Source: Patescibacteria group bacterium (lineage in GTDB: Bacteria; Patescibacteriota; Minisyncoccia; Sungbacterales; GWA2-42-14). Taken from it: a stretch of DNA of 5,709 bases. Made by a program: the position numbers and the translations under genes. The stretch lies in NCBI GenBank assembly GCA_018971745.1, contig JAGXAD010000052.1:1-5709 (forward strand), given 5' to 3'. The notes below the pieces were generated by a model. It worked only from the letters and a program-made list of their open reading frames with translations. It searched no databases and was not told the DNA's origin. Shown here piece after piece: positions 1 to 4,915 of the stretch (within the stretch, counting starts at the first letter, position 1; each line of letters begins with the position of its first letter).

Positions 1-643
1 GATCCCGCGGCTTTTGCAAATGCGAAATCGGCATGGCAATGTAGACCGGCTCAATTTCCGGATGTACCGCCAGGCGATAGAGCGTGGATGCGGGTTGCGC
101 AACCGCAACGGCAAAAAACGGCTTGCCCGCGTCAGCGGCGCGGCCGGATGTTACTTGCACTTCAATGTTCTGCCACTGCAATACCTGATTGAGCGTCAAA
201 GTCGGGTCGCCATGCTCATCGCAATACTGTTCGCGTTCACTTAAGCGCGAAAGAATTTTTGGCCCGTTATCAATAAAGGTAACGAAAAGGTCCGGGTTAA
301 ATTGTTTCAACGCCGGGTCATACGCTTTTTCAAACCATCCGCCCGACAAAAAAAATTCGTGTATCAGAAGTATTGCCGCATCGTATTGTTCGGAGCTTGC
401 CGCAATTTCAGCGAGAATCCGGGCAAACACCACGGAACGCCACGAATGCAGCAAATCCGGGTCGGCGTTCAAAATATTTTCCTCATGTATGTCAAAGCCG
501 ATGCTTCGCGCGTGTTCAATCATCAGCTGCCCGACCGGATATATTTTTATTCTTTTTTCGCGCGAGGCGGCGTATCGCTCAACTCCCGCAAGATATTCTT
601 TCCGGTTGCTTCCGGGAATGCCGGTCGCAAGAACAAGTTTCAT
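1..643 (-). CDS. Partial P-loop nucleotide-kinase-like protein, possibly with a C-terminal nucleoside deoxyribosyltransferase-like domain
   Basis: The frame is open from ATG at 643 to the window edge: 214 codons and no stop, so the C-terminus is missing. The start is supported by GGAG at 653-650, six bases ahead of the ATG. The N-terminus (residues 1-18) is a hydrophobic strand followed by GIPGSNRKEYL. This has the shape of the Walker A loop of adenylate-kinase-like proteins, but N-R stand where G-K is expected and the lysine is one residue late (K15). Residues 88-96 (DAAILLIHE) and 118-126 (DLFVTFIDN) look like core strands of the same fold. A stretch at 148-165 (TLTLNQVLQW, then QNIEV) and ASTLYRLAVHP (186-195) lead into VYIAMPISHLQ (200-210). 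That last stretch resembles the first strand of nucleoside 2-deoxyribosyltransferases (YLAGPI type). The two-domain reading is inference, because the catalytic part of the second domain lies outside the window. Nucleotide-metabolism neighbours agree with it. Substrate unknown. Confidence 0.6.
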   Translation of the reverse strand, partial: MKLVLATGIPGSNRKEYLAGVERYAASREKRIKIYPVGQLMIEHARSIGFDIHEENILNADPDLLHSWRSVVFARILAEIAASSEQYDAAILLIHEFFLSGGWFEKAYDPALKQFNPDLFVTFIDNGPKILSRLSEREQYCDEHGDPTLTLNQVLQWQNIEVQVTSGRAADAGKPFFAVAVAQPASTLYRLAVHPEIEPVYIAMPISHLQKPRD

Positions 644-670
644 CACTGTCTCCATTATCAACGAACTTTT

Positions 671-689
671 CGTTATCCCATTGGTAACG
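671..689. repeat. Imperfect palindrome in the leader of the edge gene, overlapping a second hairpin
   Basis: On the plus strand CGTTATCC, CATT, GGTAACG forms a near-perfect inverted repeat with one bulged T. The perfect repeat AACGAA-CTT-TTCGTT (660-674) shares its right arm with the left arm of this one, so the two hairpins exclude each other. They lie just upstream of the Shine-Dalgarno at 653-650. They could be an operator or an alternative leader fold; the sequence alone does not decide. Confidence 0.35.
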
Positions 690-713
690 CAACGACGCGC
701 AAAAAACAAGAGT

Positions 714-719
714 TGTCAA
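714..719 (-). promoter_or_regulatory. Consensus -35 box without a convincing -10
   Basis: TTGACA reads on the minus strand just after the T-tract of the upstream terminator, which is where a promoter for the edge gene (start 643) should be. At 17 nt spacing the -10 position holds GTCGTT, a poor match, so only the -35 half is supported. Confidence 0.3.
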
Positions 720-723
720 AAAC

Positions 724-748
724 AAAAAAACCGAAGCAAAAACTTCGG
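724..748 (-). terminator. Rho-independent terminator of the DUF6899-like gene
   Basis: On the minus strand CCGAAG, loop TTTTTG, CTTCGG forms a perfect 6-bp stem followed by seven T residues and then GTTTTTG. It lies about 50 nt past the stop codon at 802-800 and ahead of the edge gene, so it separates these two units. The plus strand has no T-tract, so it works in one direction only. Confidence 0.9.
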
Positions 749-799
749 CATTCAATGTTAACTTACTGCTATAAAATTTAACTCGCAATAACCTGCTCA

Positions 800-1477
800 T
801 TAGTGTTTTGTCTGAATCCGTTCCAACAATTTTTTATACACATCCACATCACCATTTTTTTCAATTTGCTCATCTTCATACTGACGCGCGACAGTAACAT
901 ACAATTCGCGGGCTAGGCCAAGCCAAAAATTAATCAAAAGTGCAACAAAAAACCAATCAAAAGAAATATTGCTTGCGTCGGCCATGAAAAGAAGCATCCG
1001 CGGCACAAGCTCAGTAAGTGAATAATTAACCATACCGCAATACGCGCCGTGATAATTGTATCCCTCCGGACCGCCAATGCGGGCTATCTCCTGAATGAGT
1101 GCGTCTATTTCGGCGTTCAATAAGAAAGCATCGGCAGGAATCAGCGGCATATTTTCAAGTTTCAGATGCCGAAAATCAAACCGTTTCGCAATGTCCGGCT
1201 CGCGGCTCAACACACGATCAAATAATTCAAAAGCGATATTTGACGCAATCCCGGCATGATCCACAATCAGCCAGTAACGCGTCTCGCGCTTGCCTTGATA
1301 CTGTTCGGCGGCATTCAAGGCCGTCTCCACCAAGACGCGCCGCGCGACATAACGCATATATCCTGCAATGGCATCTATTTTTTCTACATGAAAATCAGCA
1401 AGCATCACCGCCTTCACACGGAGATTTTCAATCAACGGATCAAGCCGCAATTTATCTTTTTCTGCGATGTATGGCAC
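800..1477 (-). CDS. DUF6899-like protein with a long central insertion
   Basis: This is a 225-residue soluble protein without a signal peptide. It starts MPYIAEKDKLRLDPLIENL (1-19) and ends with GMVNYSLTELV (148-158) followed by ARQYEDEQIEKNGDV (197-211). These ends match the pattern I know from DUF6899-type proteins of phages and CPR bacteria: MPYI, a basic stretch with LDPLI, an LNY motif, then YRR..apYED.KI.eNGDVY. The assignment is pattern memory, not a search. Family members are usually near 100 residues. Here about 110 residues (roughly 21-147) separate the two ends, with acidic and aromatic-rich segments and no catalytic motif I recognise. The longest frame begins at GTG 1489, but the GTG at 1477 makes the protein begin exactly at MPYI and has GGAG (1492-1489) and a GGGG run upstream, so I chose it. 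Function unknown. It has a long leader of its own and a strong terminator downstream. Confidence 0.72.
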   Translation of the reverse strand: MPYIAEKDKLRLDPLIENLRVKAVMLADFHVEKIDAIAGYMRYVARRVLVETALNAAEQYQGKRETRYWLIVDHAGIASNIAFELFDRVLSREPDIAKRFDFRHLKLENMPLIPADAFLLNAEIDALIQEIARIGGPEGYNYHGAYCGMVNYSLTELVPRMLLFMADASNISFDWFFVALLINFWLGLARELYVTVARQYEDEQIEKNGDVDVYKKLLERIQTKH

Positions 1478-1506
1478 TATTTTCCCCACTCCAAGAAAAA
1501 ATTTTC

Positions 1507-1519
1507 AATGTTCAACATT
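1507..1519. repeat. 13-bp palindrome AATGTT-C-AACATT close to the ribosome binding site
   Basis: A perfect inverted repeat (6-bp arms, 1-nt centre) lies 15 nt upstream of the GGAG of the DUF6899-like gene, inside its leader. Its size fits a small dimeric-regulator site. No T-tract of terminator type follows it directly. Confidence 0.35.
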
Positions 1520-1537
1520 TCACTCGTAGCACAAACC

Positions 1538-1556
1538 AAAAAAAACGCAAATTGCG
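1538..1556 (-). promoter_or_regulatory. Small hairpin plus eight T in the leader, possible attenuator
   Basis: Minus-strand CGCAA-T-TTGCG (effectively a 4-bp stem with a 3-nt loop) is followed by eight T residues. It lies about 60 nt upstream of the start at 1477 and downstream of the putative -10 at 1605. It has the form of a very short intrinsic terminator inside the leader. The stem is weak, so premature termination is only a possibility. Confidence 0.3.
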
Positions 1557-1594
1557 AAAACTGTTCCAACTATTCGCCTATTCCACGAATTAGA

Positions 1595-1605
1595 GATGTA
1601 TCATA
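1595..1605 (-). promoter_or_regulatory. Putative -10 region TATGATACATC of the DUF6899-like gene
   Basis: The minus strand reads TATGATACATC. The same 11-mer covers the -10 and start region of the tmk promoter (2536-2546). TATGAT is a good sigma70 -10 hexamer. The best -35 candidate is ATGACC (1630-1625), 19 nt away and inside the tmk terminator stem, so the -35 is weak. The element is placed between the end of tmk and the next gene, as expected for a promoter. Confidence 0.45.
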
Positions 1606-1611
1606 TCGCAC

Positions 1612-1640
1612 AAAATTTAAAAGGGGTCATGCGCGACCCC
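1612..1640 (-). terminator. Probable terminator of tmk
   Basis: Minus-strand GGGGTC, loop GCGCAT, GACCCC is a perfect 6-bp GC-rich stem followed by TTTTAAATTTT, a T-tract interrupted by three A. It lies 65 nt after the tmk stop codon (1707-1705). The interrupted tract makes it weaker than the other terminators in the window. Confidence 0.65.
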
Positions 1641-1673
1641 AAACTAAAAACTGTCTAATGATAAACTATTTGG

Positions 1674-1690
1674 ACAGCCGGACCGGCTGT
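1674..1690. repeat. Strong hairpin just downstream of the tmk stop
   Basis: ACAGCCG, triloop GAC, CGGCTGT gives a perfect 7-bp stem starting 15 nt after the tmk stop codon. No T-tract follows in either direction, so it is not a terminator itself. It may protect the 3' end of the tmk transcript. Nearby CTGTC (1651-1655) could compete for its GACAG arm. Confidence 0.5.
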
Positions 1691-1704
1691 TAGCAAGGAG
1701 ATCC

Positions 1705-2499
1705 TCACGAAAATCCGTCTACAAACAAATCGACAAATAACATAATCCCGCGATGCACACTTTCCTCGTCGCGGCTCGTATCAACTGTAAGAATGCGCAA
1801 GTCGGATACCGGCGGCTGTTGCACAATATCAAAATATGCTCTGATTTTTTTCTGCTTTTCCAAATCATCAAAATATTCTTTTCCGCTTTCGTGTTTTTTT
1901 GCGGTCCGTGCAAGTCCGATTTCCGGAGACACATCAAGCAATAATATCAAATCAGGAACAACAAAATCTTTTTCCAAAATTTCCTCATGTATAGCAAGCA
2001 ATTGCTTCCAACCCAATCCTTCGCTTGCGCCGTACGCAAGCGTTGATAAAAAATCGCGGTCGGAAATCACGAGCTTTCCTTCGCCAAGCGCGGGAATTTC
2101 AACGCGCACCCGGTGATCGTGCCGGTCAAACATAAAACAAAGTTGCATCAACATCGGCACATTGCCGTAATGGCCAAGCATAATCTCTTCGGCAATCCGT
2201 TCAAAATCAGCAAAACATTCCCGCCTCGCCCCACTTGCCAGTTCGCGCATCTTCCGATACTCATTACCGCTGATAAATCGCGCAAGTTCCGCGGGCAATT
2301 CATCGCGCAACGATGTGCTTTTATACATAAACCGAACCAACTTACCCCAAATGCCGTCCTGAGTCGGCTCTTGAGTTAAACACACGGAATATCCTTTTGC
2401 TTCCATGGCGCGGGCAAGAAGCATTGCCTGCGTTGATTTGCCGCCGCCCTCAGGACCCTCAAGTACGATAAATTTTCCGGGATAAGTATTTTTAACCAT
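1705..2499 (-). CDS. tmk: Thymidylate kinase (dTMP kinase) with an insertion
   Basis: It phosphorylates dTMP to dTDP with ATP in the cytoplasm, the step before dTTP. Visible motifs: the P-loop GPEGGGKST (15-23); TQEPTQDGIWGKLVR (42-56), the counterpart of the TREP...R substrate segment, with Q in place of the usual R; MQLCFMFDRHDH (118-129), matching the helix with the DR-H pair; SDRDFLSTLAYG (146-157), the DR(Y/H)..S..AY motif; and PDLILLLDVSPEIGLAR (182-198), followed by a lid that runs through the lysine-rich stretch near 200-222. At 264 residues it is longer than the usual 200-215, and the excess of about 40 residues sits between the TQEP segment and the DR-H helix (roughly 68-112). ATG 2499 is preceded by AGGAG (2512-2508) at 8 nt. 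It has its own promoter (2541-2569) and lies alone between two terminators. Family assignment is firm; activity despite the insertion is inferred. Confidence 0.92.
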   Translation of the reverse strand: MVKNTYPGKFIVLEGPEGGGKSTQAMLLARAMEAKGYSVCLTQEPTQDGIWGKLVRFMYKSTSLRDELPAELARFISGNEYRKMRELASGARRECFADFERIAEEIMLGHYGNVPMLMQLCFMFDRHDHRVRVEIPALGEGKLVISDRDFLSTLAYGASEGLGWKQLLAIHEEILEKDFVVPDLILLLDVSPEIGLARTAKKHESGKEYFDDLEKQKKIRAYFDIVQQPPVSDLRILTVDTSRDEESVHRGIMLFVDLFVDGFS

Positions 2500-2530
2500 G
2501 GTGCTGTCTCCTGTTTTAAGGTGTCAAAGA

Positions 2531-2590
2531 ATGCTGATGTATCATACGGCAGGAAACAAAAAATTGCAATCCGCAAAAATGCATCAGCAT
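2531..2590. repeat. 9-bp inverted repeat bracketing the tmk promoter
   Basis: ATGCTGATG at 2531-2539 and CATCAGCAT at 2582-2590 are perfect inverted copies 42 nt apart. One copy lies just upstream of the -35 box and the other directly follows the -10 box, where transcription should start. This geometry suits paired operator half-sites or a looped hairpin around the promoter. The upstream copy directly abuts the 32-bp palindrome at 2591-2622. Confidence 0.5.
2541..2569 (-). promoter_or_regulatory. Sigma70-type promoter of tmk
   Basis: On the minus strand TTGCAA (2569-2564), a 17-nt spacer, and TATGAT (2546-2541). The -35 matches four of six consensus bases and the -10 five of six, at ideal spacing. 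The expected start near 2534 gives a leader of about 35 nt containing the AGGAG of tmk. Confidence 0.7.
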
Positions 2591-2622
2591 ACATTCTCAT
2601 ATTCTTGAGAATATGAGAATGT
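2591..2622. repeat. Perfect 32-bp palindrome A, related to the one at 3729-3758
   Basis: The arms ACATTCTCATATTCT and AGAATATGAGAATGT (15 bp each) are perfect inverted copies around a central TG. The repeat lies between the CDF terminator (T-tract 2653-2647) and the tmk promoter (-35 at 2569). No T-tract follows on either strand, so it is not an intrinsic terminator. The 8-mer ATGAGAAT in each arm recurs in palindrome B. A regulator-binding site or a dispersed palindromic repeat are the main options. Confidence 0.75.
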
Positions 2623-2646
2623 TGTGCCTTACAAAAATATAAAAAC

Positions 2647-2675
2647 AAAAAAACCGGTCCCGCAAACGGAAACGG
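2647..2675 (-). terminator. Rho-independent terminator of the CDF transporter
   Basis: On the minus strand CCGTTTCCG, loop TTTG, CGGGACCGG forms a 9-position stem with one mismatch and one G-T pair, followed by seven T, then GTTTTT. It begins 9 nt past the CDF stop codon (2686-2684). Confidence 0.82.
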
Positions 2676-2683
2676 CAATCACG

Positions 2684-3619
2684 TTAATAATCTCCTTTCT
2701 TAAACACGCTTTGACTGCGCGCGCGGGCCATTTCATGGTCCGGCTCAATGTGAATCGTTACGCATTGCACTTTTTTTAAAAAATGTTTTTGCAAAGCGAG
2801 TTTCACGCGGTGCGAAATATCATCATGCGCTTCCTCAACGCTAATGCCTGACAAAACGCCGATATGCACGTCAATAAAAAGCGCATCCGGCCTGCCGCGC
2901 GATCGCGCGGCATGACAAAATTGAACGCCGGGAACAGATTCCGCAACCCGCATAATTTCCAATTCCGGCACCACCGAAGCATCCGCAAGCACATGAAACG
3001 TTCGTTTCAAATTTTGCCAAAAACTTATCAAGATACTGGCCATAATAATCAAAGTAAACAACGCATCAACCCATTGACAACCAAACTTAACTGCAAAAAG
3101 CCCAACCAACACTCCGGCCGTAACCAAAACATCGTTTCTCGTTTCCGCCGCGTCAACAATCAAAGAATCACCCAGCAATTCTTTGCCGCGTTTTGTTTCG
3201 TACCATACGACCCACGCGCTCATCATCATCAACGCCGCCATCACGCCAACCAGCCACCACTGAAATTCAATCGCATCCGCATGTACTATGCGGTGATACA
3301 GCCGTTCCGCGATTTCAAACACCCCCACCAAAAGCAAAAAACATCCTCCGAACGCCGCAACGGTTTCAAATTTCGCGTATCCGTAGGGATATTTTGCGTC
3401 CGGAGAACGGCGGGAATAGCGCAAACTCACCATGCAAACGATGTTGGACAGCGTGTCGCCGAGCGAATGCATGCCGTCCGCCGTAATCATCAAAATCCCC
3501 GTTGCAATGCCAATGATAATTTTTGAAAAAGCGGCAATGCCGTTCATCGCCAAAGCAATCACAAGAACGCGAAATCGTTTGTCAACCAGCTGAACCCGTT
3601 CCGATGTTTCCGGCTTCAT
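2684..3619 (-). CDS. Cation diffusion facilitator (CDF) family metal exporter
   Basis: An inner-membrane antiporter that moves divalent metal (Zn2+, Fe2+, Mn2+ or Co2+) out of the cytoplasm against protons. The 311-residue protein has about six hydrophobic segments, followed by a ~90-residue cytosolic domain. The TM2 metal motif is HSLGD (51-55, HxxxD). The TM5 position reads ETRND (159-163), with Glu where family members usually carry His or Asp. The YGYAKFE stretch after TM2 matches the conserved loop of the family. The C-terminal domain shows the expected CHAARSRG (235-242), IDVHIGV (249-255), EEAHDDIS (262-269) and VTIHIEP (287-293), where metal and dimer contacts are made. The longest frame starts at TTG 3637, which has no ribosome binding site. 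ATG 3619 has GGA seven bases upstream and removes only six residues, so I chose it. Metal specificity cannot be read. It is a single-gene unit between two terminators. Confidence 0.9.
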   Translation of the reverse strand: MKPETSERVQLVDKRFRVLVIALAMNGIAAFSKIIIGIATGILMITADGMHSLGDTLSNIVCMVSLRYSRRSPDAKYPYGYAKFETVAAFGGCFLLLVGVFEIAERLYHRIVHADAIEFQWWLVGVMAALMMMSAWVVWYETKRGKELLGDSLIVDAAETRNDVLVTAGVLVGLFAVKFGCQWVDALFTLIIMASILISFWQNLKRTFHVLADASVVPELEIMRVAESVPGVQFCHAARSRGRPDALFIDVHIGVLSGISVEEAHDDISHRVKLALQKHFLKKVQCVTIHIEPDHEMARARSQSVFKKGDY

Positions 3620-3643
3620 CTGTTTTTCCGTTGTCAAAATTCT

Positions 3644-3685
3644 ATATTAAAAAAATGATATCATAAAAACAAAAATTGTACAATT
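3644..3685 (-). promoter_or_regulatory. Candidate promoter region of the CDF gene with two short palindromes
   Basis: The AT-rich stretch holds ATGATATCAT (3655-3664) and AATTGTACAATT (3674-3685), both perfect palindromes. Two -10 readings are possible on the minus strand: TATGAT (3665-3660), as in tmk but without a good -35, or TAATAT (3649-3644) with TTGTTT 17 nt upstream. The second would place the start of transcription about 18 nt ahead of ATG 3619 and would put ATGATATCAT in the spacer, a common operator position. Confidence 0.4.
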
Positions 3686-3728
3686 CATTAAAAATTTTCT
3701 AACCCAATCCTTTATTTTACCGTTCCCC

Positions 3729-3758
3729 CATATTCTCATTCGCGCGAATGAGAATATG
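3729..3758. repeat. Perfect 30-bp palindrome B, related to the one at 2591-2622
   Basis: The arms CATATTCTCATTCG CG and CG CGAATGAGAATATG meet without a mismatch across the full 30 bp. It lies 3 nt beyond the T-tract of the preceding terminator and about 110 nt upstream of the CDF start. The minus strand continues with GGGGG and the plus strand with GTGAAAAAA, so neither side is a terminator. It shares ATTCTCAT/ATGAGAAT with palindrome A, with the flanking blocks in a different order. Confidence 0.75.
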
Positions 3759-3760
3759 TG

Positions 3761-3793
3761 AAAAAACAAAAGGCTCGTTTCACAAAACGAGCC
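3761..3793 (-). terminator. Terminator overlapping the stop codon of the P-loop kinase gene
   Basis: On the minus strand GGCTCGTTT, loop TGTG, AAACGAGCC is a perfect 9-bp stem followed by TTTTGTTTTTT. The left arm and loop contain the last codons and the TGA stop (3782-3780), so translation of the end of the gene and folding of the terminator use the same bases. Confidence 0.9.
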
Positions 3794-4370
3794 CGACTTT
3801 TTTTGTGAGAAACTTCCGCACCTGCAAACGCAAAAACGCAAACGCTTCGGAACCGTCGTCATCAACCGAATTATCAAAAACGGTGTCCGCTTCTTTTGCG
3901 ATTTCCCGAATCATGCTTTCCGCTTCGGCATTCTGTTCCGTGCGAAATGCTTCCTCGGTTTTTTCCGCATCCCCCGGGCGGTCATTGCGCACCCGAATCC
4001 GTTCCAGCCGTTTTTCAAACGGAGCAGCCACGAAACACAAAAAACTGTTCGGAAATTTCCGCAACATAATCACATCCTGCGGCCTGCGCACGCCGTCCAA
4101 AACTATGATGTCCGCGGAATCCGCCAACGCGCGCCGTTGCAAAACATTACCCAGTAATTCTTCTCCGAACCGCTGGCGAAGCATCGTTGACAATGCCTGC
4201 TGATTAGCGCGTTCACGCGGCAGAAACAACAAATCCAAAATTTCATTCAGCGGATCATGAAAATGGTAAATTGAAATTGCATATTTTCCGGCAACTTCCC
4301 GCGCGATAATGCGAAAAATGGTTTCTTTGCCCGCGCCGCTCTCGCCGATAATTGCAATGCAGGTTTTCAT
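3780..4370 (-). CDS. P-loop kinase, dNMP-kinase / UPF0200-like
   Basis: This is a 196-residue cytoplasmic P-loop protein. GESGAGKET (9-17) is a clean Walker A. IIVLDGVRRPQDV (88-100) corresponds to the strand-turn ID/LDGxRxPxE of archaeal UPF0200 and of dephospho-CoA or deoxynucleoside-monophosphate kinase relatives. FVAAPFEKRLERIRVRNDRPGD (roughly 113-134) is the matching arginine-rich lid. EEADTVFDNS-like sequence near 159-168 is the usual closing strand of these kinases. Substrate cannot be fixed from sequence: a dNMP is favoured because the gene overlaps the dCMP deaminase gene by 4 nt (ATGA, 4370-4367), which points to coupled translation. A dephospho-CoA kinase relative is the main alternative. 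No separate ribosome binding site of note is seen inside the end of the deaminase gene. The gene ends within its terminator. Confidence 0.82.
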   Translation of the reverse strand: MKTCIAIIGESGAGKETIFRIIAREVAGKYAISIYHFHDPLNEILDLLFLPRERANQQALSTMLRQRFGEELLGNVLQRRALADSADIIVLDGVRRPQDVIMLRKFPNSFLCFVAAPFEKRLERIRVRNDRPGDAEKTEEAFRTEQNAEAESMIREIAKEADTVFDNSVDDDGSEAFAFLRLQVRKFLTKKVGLVL

Positions 4371-4915
4371 TTTTCAAACGGCTCCTTGGTAACTTTCAGA
4401 CGATAGCCCGACCGGTGCAAAACGCCTCCCTTACGCGCAAGTAAATCAAATAATTTCTGAAAAACTTCGCACCAATCAACCTCAAATTGATTCATAACCA
4501 CGCCGCGCCGTTCAGCCATTTCGGCAATAAACTCTTTTCCTTTGGCGTTATCGTAACTCCCGACGTAATTAATTTTTTTCACGCCTTCTTCAATCTGATC
4601 CTTCACGCAATCAATGCAGGGCGTTGCAATAATAATCGTTTCAGAACCCGGAAGATATTGGCGATCGGTATTTGAAATTCCGTTTTTTTCTCCGTGGCGC
4701 GTTCGCACGCAATGTCCGTCAGGCGTCATCCAATGGCCAACGTCATCACAGTGCGGCTCTCCGCTTACGGAGCCGTTATACCCAATTCCGCGCAATCGTT
4801 TACCGTGAATAAAACCGCACGATGTCCTCAACCGATCACAAGTCGCCAAAACTGAATGCGCCACAACCGAAACAAGAAAGGCCAAAAATCTTGCTGCGTC
4901 ACGCTCTGTATTCAT
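4367..4915 (-). CDS. dCMP deaminase (ComEB / cytidine-deoxycytidylate deaminase family)
   Basis: It converts dCMP to dUMP, the substrate of thymidylate synthase, using a catalytic zinc. The 182-residue protein shows TCDRLR (25-30), GYNGSVSG (45-52), PHCDDVGH (54-61), CVRTRHGEKN (69-78) and ATPCIDC (97-103) followed by GVKKINYVG (111-119), the complete dCMP-deaminase set in order. Zinc ligands should be H74, C100 and C103, with E76 as proton shuttle. The usual HAE is HGE here and the following NAI is NGI, two small Ala-to-Gly changes. His and Cys residues at 55-69 may form the second, structural metal site seen in phage T4-type enzymes (inference). ATG 4915 has GGAGG (4923-4919) at a short 3-nt spacing. 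It overlaps the next gene by ATGA, so the two are probably made together. Upstream lies the rplK terminator, so the pair should have its own promoter. Confidence 0.92.
   Translation of the reverse strand: MNTERDAARFLAFLVSVVAHSVLATCDRLRTSCGFIHGKRLRGIGYNGSVSGEPHCDDVGHWMTPDGHCVRTRHGEKNGISNTDRQYLPGSETIIIATPCIDCVKDQIEEGVKKINYVGSYDNAKGKEFIAEMAERRGVVMNQFEVDWCEVFQKLFDLLARKGGVLHRSGYRLKVTKEPFEK

Noticed and set aside
189..781. Several plus-strand open frames opposite the edge gene
   Set aside because: They are shadows of the minus-strand gene, with no ribosome binding site and rare-residue-rich, non-family translations.
579..800. Minus-strand 73-codon frame beginning at an ATG that overlaps the TAA of the DUF6899-like gene (TAATG)
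   Set aside because: It runs through the strong terminator at 724-748 and into the start of the edge gene in another frame, and the peptide shows no family resemblance. The overlap looks accidental.
2591..2622. Palindrome A as an intrinsic terminator of the CDF gene
   Set aside because: There is no T-tract on either side, and a good terminator lies upstream at 2647-2675.
2630..2681. Tiny minus-strand frame from GTG 2681 with AGGAG 9 nt upstream (17 codons, hydrophobic)
   Set aside because: It is composed of the CDF terminator and its T-tract, which explains the Phe-rich peptide; the AGGAG lies in the last CDF codons.
2864..3526. 220-codon plus-strand frame opposite the CDF gene
   Set aside because: The protein is rich in Arg, His, Gln and Asn with no domain, typical of the antisense of a membrane-protein gene; the CDF motifs on the other strand are clear.
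3620..3637. TTG 3637 as start of the CDF gene
   Set aside because: There is no Shine-Dalgarno ahead of it, and it overlaps the likely transcription start region. It would place palindrome B exactly 92 nt upstream, as palindrome A is from tmk, but that coincidence alone does not justify it.
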